A stretch of 64,000 bases of DNA from JBCDJI01 sp964351865 (GCA_964351865.1 CAYGPJ010000003.1:80606-144605), one strand, 5' to 3'. Numbered from the stretch's first letter, positions 17,779-27,097 are shown. Notes: generated by a model not told the origin, from the letters alone. Program-made: numbers and translations.

Positions 17779-19391
17779 GAGTTAGAATTTCCTGTTGTTA
17801 ACTGTGATTCATTTTTCAGGAATGAGCGGATGCCGATGATAAAGAGCACGACCAGTCCGATCAATCCGAGGAGGGGAAAAACACCTTTCCAGTTATCGCT
17901 GTTGGCTTGAAACTTTCCGGTGAGTGCCCAGGCGGAACCGAAGGTGGCGATGGCGGTGGCGAAACCCATCAGGCTATTCCAGATCCAGCGCGCGCGGCCC
18001 TGTGGTCGGTGCTCACCCAGAATTTTTTTGGAGTTCATGATTAGGAAGAATGTCAGGTAGGCGATCGGGATCAGGGAGCCGCCGATGACGGAGGTGGGGA
18101 TCGCGAGTGCTGCGGCGGCACCCCCGGTCCAGATAAACGGTCCGGCCAGTCCGGCTAATCCGGAGACGGTACAGCCGAGGTAGTAAGCCTTTTTATCGCC
18201 CGGACGGTTCAGGAGTTCCTGAAAGGCCAATCCGTTCATCAGCATCAGGATGATGATGGTGGAGAGCGCCATACCGAGCACACCAATGCCGAAGATCGTC
18301 TGGGACACGACGTGGCCCGCCAGTGGCTCGAGCGTGGTGGCGAGTTGAAAGTTGTCGCGTTTGACCAGCATGAGTGCCAGTTCCTGATCCGCTGCGTTAG
18401 CGACGACGCTCTGGGATTCGACCAATTTTGCGATGGTGGCTGCTCCCGCTCCGGGTGGAACGTCAGCGGTTTTGGTGTGGAATTGAGAAGCAGCGGCGAT
18501 GACCACGCAACTGGTGGCTAGAAAGAAGGGAATAAACAGCCCAATCGACAGGTCAAAGATGGAGAGCTCGCGATGAGTGCGGTTCCAGCCTTTTTTGAGC
18601 AGCGAGTAGGGCAGCAGCCAGGTCATGTTGATCCCGACGGCGGTGCCGAATGCGGCGATGATGATGTCGCGCTGGTCGGAGCTGATTTTGGCCTGCCACC
18701 ATTCCGGAGCAGAGGAGTTGGCGATCAGATCGGTGTAACCGGAGGCAGGGTTGAAGAGCAGCGAGAGGTTGGGAACCAGTCCTTTGAGAATGCTGCCCCA
18801 ATTGATGGCTCCGCTGGTGGTGAGGGTGAAGACAACGGCGAAGAACGAGAGCACGATGATGCCGACGATGATTTTAATGAAGTTGTCGAAAATGCGGGTG
18901 CCTTTGCCTTCGGACTGGTAGAGCACATTGATCCAGAAGGCGATTGCGAAGAGCACGATGCAGATGGCCAGGGTGGAAAGGTGGCTGCTGCCGAGTGCAG
19001 GCAGCAGGTTCTGCTGCAGCGCAGCACGGCCTAGGTTGAACTGAGGCATGCACCAGACGATGTTGGCCATAACGGTAGCGATCAACCAGGACCAGCCGAG
19101 GACGGGTGAGAGGTTCTGGTTGATCAGACCGAAAGGTCGCTTTTCAGTCGTCAGGGTGACGTAAGCGATGGCGGAGAGCATGATGATCCCGCAGATCATG
19201 GCCAGCGGCTGTAGCCACATCAGGCCAAATCCGGCGATCACGCCGAGATAGAGGGCCCCGGCTAATGAGCCGCCGCCGAGGGTAATGGCGCCTTGCAACC
19301 AGCCGGGACCGGAGAGTTTGGCGTAGCCGATGAATTTACCACCGGCGGATCGCTGGCGGATTTCTGCGAGAACTTCTGGAGTTGCTTTCAT
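17775..19391 (-). CDS. Nramp-like divalent metal/other solute transporter
   Basis: A 538-residue polytopic protein with about 11-12 membrane helices. The N-terminal segment GYAKLSGPGWLQGAITLGGGSLAGALYLG resembles helix 1 of Nramp proteins, but the canonical DPGN metal motif is not seen, and the MPH motif is not obvious either. It is therefore a divergent Nramp-superfamily member whose substrate may not be Mn/Fe. The start MKATPEVLAEIRQRS is chosen over an upstream ATG at 19493, whose added stretch overlaps the preceding gene. It lies in a sugar-oxidation cluster and its stop overlaps the following oxidoreductase start. Confidence 0.7.
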   Translation of the reverse strand: MKATPEVLAEIRQRSAGGKFIGYAKLSGPGWLQGAITLGGGSLAGALYLGVIAGFGLMWLQPLAMICGIIMLSAIAYVTLTTEKRPFGLINQNLSPVLGWSWLIATVMANIVWCMPQFNLGRAALQQNLLPALGSSHLSTLAICIVLFAIAFWINVLYQSEGKGTRIFDNFIKIIVGIIVLSFFAVVFTLTTSGAINWGSILKGLVPNLSLLFNPASGYTDLIANSSAPEWWQAKISSDQRDIIIAAFGTAVGINMTWLLPYSLLKKGWNRTHRELSIFDLSIGLFIPFFLATSCVVIAAASQFHTKTADVPPGAGAATIAKLVESQSVVANAADQELALMLVKRDNFQLATTLEPLAGHVVSQTIFGIGVLGMALSTIIILMLMNGLAFQELLNRPGDKKAYYLGCTVSGLAGLAGPFIWTGGAAAALAIPTSVIGGSLIPIAYLTFFLIMNSKKILGEHRPQGRARWIWNSLMGFATAIATFGSAWALTGKFQANSDNWKGVFPLLGLIGLVVLFIIGIRSFLKNESQLTTGNSNS

Positions 19392-19414
19392 AAATGGTAA
19401 TGGGTTAATTTCGT

Positions 19415-20065
19415 CTATCGGAGTTTCCGTATCATCACGTTGCGGAACCAGACTTCGTCTTTGTGATCCTGTAGTAAGATGGGACCGGACCAACTGCCGA
19501 AGCCTTCATGTGCTGCGTATTTACTGTCGGAGAAGCGTTGTTGCCAGTCGGGGGATCCATAGGTGACCGAGACGACTTTTTCACCGTTGAGCCAATGTTC
19601 AATCTGGTTGCCCTGAACTCGAATGAGCCCCTTATTCCATTCACCCGGCGGGAAGAGGGGTTTCGTGTCCGGAGCGGCTGCCAGATCATAGAGCGCGGCG
19701 GAGCGACGTGAGGCTTTCTGACGGTCGGGGTGTTTTTCATCATCCAGAATCTGGTATTCCAGTCCAAGTTTCCCCCGTGTGCGGTATTTGATTCCACTGT
19801 TGCCAGCGGTTGATATTTTCCATTCGAACTGCAGTTCGAAATTGAGGTAATGCTGGCGGGTGACAATATTTCCGGCTTTTAACCCCTGGCGGTGGACGAC
19901 TCCATTTTGAATGCTCCAGCCCGCCCCGACCTCATTCTGGTCCAGTTGCTGCCACAGTGCAAAGGTGTCATCCGGGAAAAGAGGAGTCCATGCTTCCGCG
20001 CCTGCGTTGAGTGGGGAGGTGGCACTCAGTCCCAGCAGTAAACTAAAAATGAAACAAACGCGCAT
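19415..20065 (-). CDS. DUF1080 (3-keto-disaccharide hydrolase) family protein
   Basis: A 216-residue exported protein with signal peptide (MRVCFIFSLLLGLSATSPLNAGA) and a single DUF1080/concanavalin-like sandwich: WTPLFPDDTFALWQQLDQ, FELQFEWKISTAGNSGIKYR and the ending DEVWFRNVMIRKL are typical. The family includes enzymes that cleave 3-keto glycosides made by Gfo/Idh-type oxidases. It is downstream of a second DUF1080 gene by 12 bases. Which linkage it acts on is not readable. Confidence 0.88.
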   Translation of the reverse strand: MRVCFIFSLLLGLSATSPLNAGAEAWTPLFPDDTFALWQQLDQNEVGAGWSIQNGVVHRQGLKAGNIVTRQHYLNFELQFEWKISTAGNSGIKYRTRGKLGLEYQILDDEKHPDRQKASRRSAALYDLAAAPDTKPLFPPGEWNKGLIRVQGNQIEHWLNGEKVVSVTYGSPDWQQRFSDSKYAAHEGFGSWSGPILLQDHKDEVWFRNVMIRKLR

Positions 20066-20077
20066 GGGGAGGGCAGA

Positions 20078-20833
20078 TTACTTAAGCTCTTTAACTTTGA
20101 TGTTTCGAAAGTGGACGGTGCCTTTGGAGCCGGAGTGAATTTGCAGGCTGAAGAAGCCTGCAAGATATCCGTCATTCTCGATGTAATATGCGGCGGGAAC
20201 GCCATTGATCCATGTCTTAACTTCCTGACCGACGGCCCGGACGGTGATGCGATTCCAGTCGTCTTGCTTGAGAGCGGCCCGTGCCTCCTGGTGGGCATCC
20301 AGCCAGAGTGGGTAGATCCACCCGCTGTAGCCTTGGCCGTAAATTCCCCCCGACCACTTGCGCTTTCCGTCATGGCCCTCAAAGCCTTCCATCTCGGCTT
20401 GGGGACCTGCTGCCGTATCAGCATCGTTTTGAGGTTTACGCTTTCCTCGAAAGATGACACCCGAGTTGCCATCCACTTCCCACTTTAATTCAGCGGTGAA
20501 AATAAAATCGCTGTAGTCTGCTTTGTCAGTGGACAGGTAGGTGCTGGGGGAACCTTTGACGCAGGTGCCCACAATCGCTTCACCGCGCGCTTCGAAGGTG
20601 CAGTCGCCACCCAGCGGAGTCCAGCCGTCCAGATTTTTGCCGTTATAGAGGCTTACAAAACCTTGGGTCAGGTCAGGTTCGGGATCCGAATTGATCAGGG
20701 CATCTGCAGGCGCAATAATGGAACTCTGATGTTTGTATTTTTCGATAAACGGTTGCTGGTCTTCCGATATTTGGTTGGCGTAGGAGGCCGAAACGGATGC
20801 CAGTAGGATAGTGAACAGGGCGGTAGTTTTCAT
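20078..20833 (-). CDS. DUF1080 (3-keto-disaccharide hydrolase) family protein
   Basis: A 251-residue exported protein with signal peptide ending ASVSASYANQ. The DUF1080 domain runs from about residue 58 (GFVSLYNGKNLDGWTPLGGD), includes FIFTAELKWEVDGNSGVIFRG and ends VHFRNIKVKEL. It has the GNSG(V/I) signature shared with the neighbouring DUF1080 protein. The tandem pair suggests two related steps or linkages. It lies between the two Tat-exported oxidoreductases and the Nramp-like gene on the same strand. Confidence 0.9.
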   Translation of the reverse strand: MKTTALFTILLASVSASYANQISEDQQPFIEKYKHQSSIIAPADALINSDPEPDLTQGFVSLYNGKNLDGWTPLGGDCTFEARGEAIVGTCVKGSPSTYLSTDKADYSDFIFTAELKWEVDGNSGVIFRGKRKPQNDADTAAGPQAEMEGFEGHDGKRKWSGGIYGQGYSGWIYPLWLDAHQEARAALKQDDWNRITVRAVGQEVKTWINGVPAAYYIENDGYLAGFFSLQIHSGSKGTVHFRNIKVKELK

Positions 20834-20866
20834 AAATCGATGAATAGGGGGTATCTGGTTGTCGGG

Positions 20867-22318
20867 TTAGAGTTGGTAGTAGGATTCCCATCCTTTACGT
20901 GGTGCAGGATCGAGTAGTGCTTTTGCCCGTTCGCTGCCTTGCAGTTGTTTGGATTGGGAGTCGTATTTAACTTCTTCATTCAATCGTTGAGCGATCATTC
21001 CCAAATTAAATACTTGCGAGAGCGGCGCACTGATGGAGAAGGGGGATCTGGCTTCTTCTTCGCCCTGGCACGCCAGCAAAAAGTTGGCGTAGTGGTCGGA
21101 GTTTTTTTGGGGGAATCTGGGTAAAGATTTCCGCATATCCATAAATTTATCTTTGGGAAGAACGGTCAGTACACTGGCCTTGGCTCCACGCTGTAAAACC
21201 AGGTCTTTGGAGTAAAGAATCGTTCCCGGTCCGTTTTTCGGATCAATGATGTAAGGTTGGCGAACTTCTTTGCCGGAGGTCGAATCTTTTTCGAGTGGCC
21301 CTAGTTCCGGTTCGACGGCAGGGATATTGTCCACTCCGTCATACCAGGTGACATTGCATTCCGGCAATTTTGGTCCGCGTTTCGGGAAATGGAATTGAAT
21401 GGTGCTGGCTTGCGGGTAGATCAGGTTGGCAACATTGCGCCCTGCCAGCGCAACCGGAGTCACTACATCGGGCAGGCCTAATTCGAGAAAACGATGAGCC
21501 ATGTCGAGAACATGCGGACCCCAATCTCCGAAGGCACCGCTGCCATATTCAAACCAGCTGCGCCATTCCTGTGGATGTAACTTGTTGCTGAATGGGCGTT
21601 GCACGTTGACGACATCATGCCACTGATCCCAGTTGATCCCTGCCGGCATGGGATCTTCAGGGTATTCAGAAGCTGTCGTTCCCCAACCATGCCAACGCCG
21701 TCCCATGTTCATGTAAGCCGTTACGCGGGTAATGTCATTGAGCAGACCAGCTTCTTTATACGCCTGATGCTGAAAGTAGGCGGCTCCCGAATGTCCCTGG
21801 TTCCCCATCTGGGTCGTTAGTTCAGGATGTTTTGCCGCCATCTGGATCAATCGTTCAGATTGGCCGAAGGTGTGAGCGAGTGGTTTTTCGACGAAGACGT
21901 GTTTGCCGAGCGACATCGAGAGCATGGTTGCCGCAAAATGGGCATGATCCGGAGTGGCGATGATGACCGCATCAATTTCCGACTCCATTGCATCGAACAT
22001 CTTACGGAAGTCGGTGAAACGTTTGGCTGCGGGAAATTTTTTGAGCGTCTGTTGCACGTGCTTGCCCTGTAAGTCGACATCACACAAGGCAACGATATTG
22101 GCGAGTCCGGAAGCTGCGCACGTCTGGATGTCTCTTTCTCCCTGATGGCCAATACCAATGGCCGCGACATTGACTTTTCTATGAGGACCCACTCCGGCTT
22201 TGGACTGGTTGCCTAAGGCAATGTAAGACGGTAGAAAAGTGATCGCACCGAATGCCGCTGACTGCTTGAGAAAGCTGCGGCGTGAAAAGGAGCGAGCAGG
22301 GGGATAGGTTTTCTTCAT
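20867..22318 (-). CDS. Tat-exported Gfo/Idh/MocA oxidoreductase
   Basis: A 483-residue protein with a twin-arginine signal (SRRSFLKQSAAFGAITFLPS), then a Gfo/Idh domain: VAAIGIGHQGERD dinucleotide motif, VFVEKPLAHT Lys motif, and a C-terminal half with YGSGAFGDWGPHVLDMAHRFLELG. Tat export with a folded bound NAD(P) is the known mode for glucose-fructose oxidoreductase. Start MKKTYPPARS is chosen because it begins directly before the Tat signal; an ATG 39 bases upstream is less likely. It is a close paralog of the next gene upstream. Confidence 0.92.
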   Translation of the reverse strand: MKKTYPPARSFSRRSFLKQSAAFGAITFLPSYIALGNQSKAGVGPHRKVNVAAIGIGHQGERDIQTCAASGLANIVALCDVDLQGKHVQQTLKKFPAAKRFTDFRKMFDAMESEIDAVIIATPDHAHFAATMLSMSLGKHVFVEKPLAHTFGQSERLIQMAAKHPELTTQMGNQGHSGAAYFQHQAYKEAGLLNDITRVTAYMNMGRRWHGWGTTASEYPEDPMPAGINWDQWHDVVNVQRPFSNKLHPQEWRSWFEYGSGAFGDWGPHVLDMAHRFLELGLPDVVTPVALAGRNVANLIYPQASTIQFHFPKRGPKLPECNVTWYDGVDNIPAVEPELGPLEKDSTSGKEVRQPYIIDPKNGPGTILYSKDLVLQRGAKASVLTVLPKDKFMDMRKSLPRFPQKNSDHYANFLLACQGEEEARSPFSISAPLSQVFNLGMIAQRLNEEVKYDSQSKQLQGSERAKALLDPAPRKGWESYYQL

Positions 22319-22332
22319 CGTGAGATCGGTGA

Positions 22333-23829
22333 TTACAGTTTGTAAAATTCTTCCCAACCTTTACGCGGGGCGGGGTCGAGCAGGGCATTCGCCTCTTGGT
22401 GGTTGGTGATTTGCTGTGTCTGGCGGTCGAACTCAAGTTCACCGCCGAAACGTTGAGCCAGGATGCCGATGCTGAAGACCTGAGTGAGGGGTCCGCTGAT
22501 GTGGAACGGAGCGCGGGTCTCTTCTTCTCCCTTACAGGCCAGAATGAAGTTTGCGTAGTGAGAAGAATTTTTCTGTGAAAATTTCGGCAGGTCCTTCCGC
22601 ATTTCGAGCATCTTGTCGCGCGGAATGATCTGCAAGGCACTGCCATGTGAACCTCCACTGAATACGAGGTCTTTGGAGTAGAGCGTTTTGCCGGGGCTGA
22701 TGAGTTTCGACGGCTGGCCGGTTTCCCGGTCGATCAGCATTGCTTCGAACTCCGGTTCGATGGCGGGCCAGTTTTTCTGGCCGTCAACCCAGGTGACTTC
22801 ACAGGCAGGAAGATCGGGTCCGCGTTCCGGAAAATTGAATTGGATGGTAGAGGCTTGTGGAAAAACGAAATCATTCGGTTCATCCCGCTTTACGGCGATG
22901 ACTTTTTCCGGCAAGCCGAGTTCCAGAAACCGGTGGCAGGTGTCGAGAATGTGTGGTCCCCAGTCACCGAAGGCACCGCTGCCGTAGTCAAACCAGCTGC
23001 GCCATTCCTGCGGGTGGAGTTTATCGCTGAAGGGATGAACCGGCGCACTGGCGACCCAGGTGTCCCAATCGATCCCGGCCGGCAGGGGCTGTTCCGGATA
23101 GGCGGTGACATCCTGTCCCCAACCGTGCCAACGCCGCGGGTTATTCATGGCGGCAGTAATCTTGGTGATATTTTTGATCAGTCCAGCTTCGCGCCAGGCT
23201 TTGAACTGAAAGTAGTTGGCTCCGGAGTGACCCTGATTGCCCATCTGGGTGGCAACGCCGCTGCGTTCGGCCATTTCTATCAGGCGAGAACATTGACCGT
23301 AAGTGTGAGCCAGCGGTTTCTCCACATAAACGTGTTTGCCCAATGACATGGCAAGCATCGCGATGACGAAGTGGGAATGATCGGGCGTGGCGATTAATAC
23401 GGCATCTATTTCATCGCCCATGACATCGAACATCTTGCGGAAATCGGTAAAGGTTCTGGCTGAGGAGATGAGGTGGTAGGTTTTCTGAGGCTTGTCACCT
23501 TCCGCGACGGGTTCGGGATCTGGCTGGGGGATCGGGGTGACGCCGTGCTCGTAACGGGCCTGCGCGGTGTGTGCCCCGTTGAGATCGATATCGCAGAGGG
23601 CGACGACGTTACAAAATCCGGAGGCGATCATGGCCCGGCGGTCGCCGTTGCCTTGGTGACCGATACCGACTACCGCGAGATTGACCATTTCGCTGGGAGC
23701 ATTGCCCGCACTGGATTTATTTCCTAATGCAATATACGAAGGGAGAAAGGTGATGGCACCAAATGCGGCGGACTGCTTCAAAAAGCTGCGACGGGATACA
23801 TGGTTGGAAGGGGAATATGTCTTCTTCAT
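22333..23829 (-). CDS. Tat-exported Gfo/Idh/MocA oxidoreductase (tandem paralog)
   Basis: A 498-residue paralog of the adjacent downstream gene. The signal region SRRSFLKQSAAFGAITFLPS is identical in both proteins, whereas the catalytic parts have diverged. The dinucleotide motif is VVGIGHQGNGD, the Lys motif HVYEKPLAHTYG-like (KHVYVEKPLAHTYG), and the C-terminal half has YGSGAFGDWGPHILDTCHRFLELG. An extra loop (TPIPQPDPEPVAEGDK) follows the first beta-alpha-beta unit. It is probably the first gene of this run, with a 98-base gap to the ThuA-like gene. Confidence 0.92.
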   Translation of the reverse strand: MKKTYSPSNHVSRRSFLKQSAAFGAITFLPSYIALGNKSSAGNAPSEMVNLAVVGIGHQGNGDRRAMIASGFCNVVALCDIDLNGAHTAQARYEHGVTPIPQPDPEPVAEGDKPQKTYHLISSARTFTDFRKMFDVMGDEIDAVLIATPDHSHFVIAMLAMSLGKHVYVEKPLAHTYGQCSRLIEMAERSGVATQMGNQGHSGANYFQFKAWREAGLIKNITKITAAMNNPRRWHGWGQDVTAYPEQPLPAGIDWDTWVASAPVHPFSDKLHPQEWRSWFDYGSGAFGDWGPHILDTCHRFLELGLPEKVIAVKRDEPNDFVFPQASTIQFNFPERGPDLPACEVTWVDGQKNWPAIEPEFEAMLIDRETGQPSKLISPGKTLYSKDLVFSGGSHGSALQIIPRDKMLEMRKDLPKFSQKNSSHYANFILACKGEEETRAPFHISGPLTQVFSIGILAQRFGGELEFDRQTQQITNHQEANALLDPAPRKGWEEFYKL

Positions 23830-23927
23830 ATATTGTGATAGTAGCAGCTTACATTAATTAGATCTATGACGCCAGCTGTCAAATGTTTATTAAATAAACA
23901 AACTGAATTATGCCTGTGAACTGGGGT

Positions 23928-24905
23928 TTACTTTGTTTGAGTCGAGCGCGGCGGAGTGGCATCATCACAGGCCAGGTCGCCTAAGGCGTATTGCATCCCA
24001 TTCAGGATGAAGCCGAGCAGTTCCGGTCGCTCGAAGCTTTGGGCGTTGTGGGATGGCGAACAGAAGAAGACGCGACCTTGCTGGTAGGGCTTGATCCAGG
24101 CGACGTAGCGGGGGAGGTCTGGTAATGCTTCGATCCGGTTTTTTTTGTCGGGTTTAAGCTTGCTGACGTCCATCTCGAGTAAAGGGTGGAAGTCTAAATC
24201 CGCATAGGCACGGTTCATAAAGTAGGGCTCGTCGAAATGAGTGAAGGGTTTTCCGTGAAAGGGTTTGAGCATCGGATGGCCGGGACTGGCGGGAATCAAG
24301 GTGACGTCTTGTTGCTGCGGATGAAAATCAAAGCTGCCACCGACCATGCCACTGAATTCATCGGAGTACATGAAGTTGGTGATGGCTCCATGCAACAGCA
24401 CCAGCCCGCCACCGGTTTCGACGTAGTCGATCAGGTTGCGGTAGAGTTGATCGGCCAACGCTGTTCGTTCTTCCAGCGGCATCGAGGCGTATTTTGCTCC
24501 GTACTCGTCCATTTTGTGGATCAGCACATCGCGGAAGAGGTCGCGATCTTTGCGATCGGGGCAATTGTTGTTGAGCACGATGGCATCGTATTGTTTGAGT
24601 GTTTCAGGGCGGAATACTTCAATGTCGGTGCTCTCTGTGGTGGAGTAGGCTCCGGTGGTGGCTCCCAGAATCTCGACGACGGCGGTGGTGTGGGGAATGC
24701 ACCAGTGTTTGAAACCGGTGTTGAGCGAAAAGATGAGCACCTTGCGGTCCTGTTGCGGTGGGGCGGTGGGAGTCGCAGGTGCCGTGTTTTGGATTTTCTC
24801 TTTCCATTCCGGGGTGAGCTCGAAGGCGGATACCGCTGCATGCGAGTGGTGAGTCATCAGGGTAAGTAATGAGAGGAGGAACAGGGGAGATGATTTTATT
24901 TTCAT
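23928..24905 (-). CDS. ThuA-like domain protein, exported
   Basis: A 325-residue exported protein with a signal peptide (SSPLFLLSLLTLMTHHSHA) and a ThuA/class I amidotransferase-like fold: VLIFSLNTGFKHWCIPHTTAVVEIL, YDAIVLNNNC, GGGLVLLHGAITNFM, and GRVFFCSPSHNAQSF, the last being typical of ThuA-like proteins. ThuA was named from rhizobial trehalose use alongside the ThuB oxidoreductase, and belongs to the 3-keto-disaccharide route. Its position here next to Gfo/Idh and DUF1080 genes fits that role. The catalytic reaction is not established by sequence alone. Confidence 0.85.
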   Translation of the reverse strand: MKIKSSPLFLLSLLTLMTHHSHAAVSAFELTPEWKEKIQNTAPATPTAPPQQDRKVLIFSLNTGFKHWCIPHTTAVVEILGATTGAYSTTESTDIEVFRPETLKQYDAIVLNNNCPDRKDRDLFRDVLIHKMDEYGAKYASMPLEERTALADQLYRNLIDYVETGGGLVLLHGAITNFMYSDEFSGMVGGSFDFHPQQQDVTLIPASPGHPMLKPFHGKPFTHFDEPYFMNRAYADLDFHPLLEMDVSKLKPDKKNRIEALPDLPRYVAWIKPYQQGRVFFCSPSHNAQSFERPELLGFILNGMQYALGDLACDDATPPRSTQTK

Positions 24906-24911
24906 TTTAAT

Positions 24912-25472
24912 TTAAATATCGGTTGCGAGGTATGCTCTGGTGGAGGGTTCGAGAATTTTTTCATCGCGGTAGGCGGGCAGTTCTTTGGGCGCCAAACCGG
25001 GGCTGAATGTCATGAGCACTTTCAAGGGAGTCTCGCCCATCGAACAAGCTCCGTGCCGGACGCCGGGGGGCAAGGTGACAACGACCCCTTGGCTCAGTTC
25101 TACCACTTCATCGCCTACCAACATCTTGCCTGCGCCAGAGAGGATGATGTAGGTTTCTACGGTTTCTCCGTGAACGTGGATGGGGGAGTCCATGATTTCC
25201 AGACAGGCGATTGCGGCGCAATTCACTTGTTCTTCTCCACCGGTTCCGTCATCGAAGACTCTCACTTCGTCCGTCATGAAGCCTTTGACGCCGCAGACAC
25301 TGACGTCTGCACCGTCGAGGTTTTCCGGAATATGGGAAACCACCCCACCAGCCTTCATCGCTTGTCCCCGGACGCAAAAACCAAGTCGCCTGGACGTGGC
25401 GAAAACCTCACGCGTATCCAGTTGATCCATTGCGTGTTGGTGTTTGGGTTGATCCATATTAAGGCATTTCAC
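24912..25472 (-). CDS. Cupin domain protein
   Basis: A 186-residue protein with a single cupin barrel: motif 1 is HVHGETVETYIILSG, carrying two His and a Glu, and motif 2 is LPPGVRHGACS with a third His, a plausible metal site. The enzyme could be an isomerase or a sugar-binding regulator; the sequence does not decide. It is only 6 bases upstream of the ThuA-like gene, so the two are co-transcribed. A downstream in-frame ATG (MDQPKHQ) four codons later is an alternative start. Confidence 0.75.
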   Translation of the reverse strand: MKCLNMDQPKHQHAMDQLDTREVFATSRRLGFCVRGQAMKAGGVVSHIPENLDGADVSVCGVKGFMTDEVRVFDDGTGGEEQVNCAAIACLEIMDSPIHVHGETVETYIILSGAGKMLVGDEVVELSQGVVVTLPPGVRHGACSMGETPLKVLMTFSPGLAPKELPAYRDEKILEPSTRAYLATDI

Positions 25473-25597
25473 AGGTTCGTTTCAGGCGCCACGTGTGGGC
25501 TTATACTGTCACAAAATCGACCGCACAGGCAGCTAATCTTATTGACCATACCATGACCATTGTTTAGTGGTAAAACAATAATAAATATTAAATTCAA
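25473..25597. promoter_or_regulatory. Divergent control region with inverted repeats
   Basis: This 125-base gap separates the minus-strand cupin/ThuA run from the plus-strand oxidoreductase/ROK run. It holds the nested inverted repeats ATTGTTT (25559-25565) / AAACAAT (25573-25579) and ACCA (25556-25559) / TGGT (25568-25571), and a repeated ACCAT motif. These are candidate operator sites, possibly for the ROK regulator encoded at 28103 (inference). Confidence 0.4.
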
Positions 25598-27091
25598 ATG
25601 AAAAATAGAACGGATTCCAACAAGTTATCTCGCCGCCAATTTCTACGCACTTCAGGTGTGGTGTTATTGGGGACCGCTTTAAGCTCTTGTCGCGTTCGCG
25701 GCGCCAATGATCGGGTCCGCATCGGGATGGTGGGAATGGGGAATCGTTCTCGGAATTTGTTATCACAATTTCTTAAAGTGCCGAGTGTCGATGTGGTCGC
25801 AATTTGTGATCCGGATACGGCTCAGATGGAGAATCGCCTGAAGACCTTTCAAAAGTTAAAAGATGCCGCTACGGCAGAGGGTCGTCCGTTTTCTGCGGTC
25901 ACACCTGAACTCATTCAGGATTATCGCAAACTTTACGACCGAAAAGACATCGATGCGGTCGTGATCAGCAGCACCAATTACTGGCACACCTTGCATGCGA
26001 TTCAGGCGGTGCAGTCCGGAAAGCATGTCTTTGTGGAAAAGCCGGTGACCTTTACCCATTGGGAGGGATTACAGCTGGAAGCGGCTGCCACCCGATACGG
26101 CAAAGTGATTGCTCCCGGCTATCAGAACCGCTCCGATCCCGGTCCGCAAGATGGCATCCGTTTTGTGCAGGAGGGAAACCTGGGGAAAATTCGCAAGGTG
26201 CGGGCGCTTTGTTATCGCAACCGTGACTCCATCGGCAAGCAGAGCAAACCGCTGCAACCCCCGGTGACCATGGATTATAATTTATGGTTGGGGCCAGCAT
26301 TGGAACATTCAATCTGGCGTCCGCAACTGCACTACGACTGGCATTGGGATTTTCATACGGGCAACGGGGACATGGGCAACCAGTGTGTTCATGAAATCGA
26401 TATGGTGTATTGGCTGCTGGGGCATCCGGGATTACCAAGTGAGGTGCGTTGTTTCGGTAACCGCTTTGCCTGGGACGATGCTGGCAACACTCCCAACATG
26501 CAGACAGTCTGGTGCCGTTGGGGTGGAGCTGAAGTCATCTTCGAGACTAACGACCTGAAAATGAGTCCTGATCGTAATGTGTCACCGCATCGTTTGGGAA
26601 CCCGTGTCGGTATTCTCGCCGAGTGTGAACGGGGCATCCTTAAAGGCGGGCGGGGTGGAATGGTTGCAGTGGAGTTAGATGGAAAAACGGTGATACAGAA
26701 GTTTGAAGGTAACGGTGGGAAAGAGCATCAAGCCTCGTTCATAGCTGCGGTGCGGGCCAATAACAGTTCTCATTTGCCTGTCACGGTGGCACAAGCGCAT
26801 ATCTCAGAATCGGTGATGCATTTAGGAAATGCCAGTTATCGTCTGGGGCAACTCCATAGCACGGGAGAATTGAAGCAGGCTATCTCCAACGATGAAGATC
26901 TGAACGAAATTATTGACGACCAGAATAAGCAGTTGCAGGCATGGGGAATTGAGGATTCACAATACTACTGTGGGCCCAAAATTCAGGTGGATCCGGAGAC
27001 GCAACAGGTAACGACCCCGGGGGTCGGTCGTGAATGGATCGGGCCTGATTATCGAAAAGGATTCGAAGTGCCCAAGTTGGCAAAACGCTGA
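25598..27091 (+). CDS. Exported Gfo/Idh/MocA oxidoreductase
   Basis: A 497-residue protein with a Tat-like signal (SRRQFLRTSGVVLLGTALSS) that also contains a lipobox-like LSSC, so it may be a Tat lipoprotein. The Gfo/Idh domain shows IGMVGMGNRS, the Lys motif KHVFVEKPVTF, and GNGDMGNQCVHEIDMVYWLLG in the second half. It is divergent from the cupin gene and 6 bases before a TIM-barrel gene with a similar export signal, which suggests that the two act together outside the cytoplasm. Confidence 0.9.
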   Translation: MKNRTDSNKLSRRQFLRTSGVVLLGTALSSCRVRGANDRVRIGMVGMGNRSRNLLSQFLKVPSVDVVAICDPDTAQMENRLKTFQKLKDAATAEGRPFSAVTPELIQDYRKLYDRKDIDAVVISSTNYWHTLHAIQAVQSGKHVFVEKPVTFTHWEGLQLEAAATRYGKVIAPGYQNRSDPGPQDGIRFVQEGNLGKIRKVRALCYRNRDSIGKQSKPLQPPVTMDYNLWLGPALEHSIWRPQLHYDWHWDFHTGNGDMGNQCVHEIDMVYWLLGHPGLPSEVRCFGNRFAWDDAGNTPNMQTVWCRWGGAEVIFETNDLKMSPDRNVSPHRLGTRVGILAECERGILKGGRGGMVAVELDGKTVIQKFEGNGGKEHQASFIAAVRANNSSHLPVTVAQAHISESVMHLGNASYRLGQLHSTGELKQAISNDEDLNEIIDDQNKQLQAWGIEDSQYYCGPKIQVDPETQQVTTPGVGREWIGPDYRKGFEVPKLAKR

Positions 27092-27097
27092 AACGAA

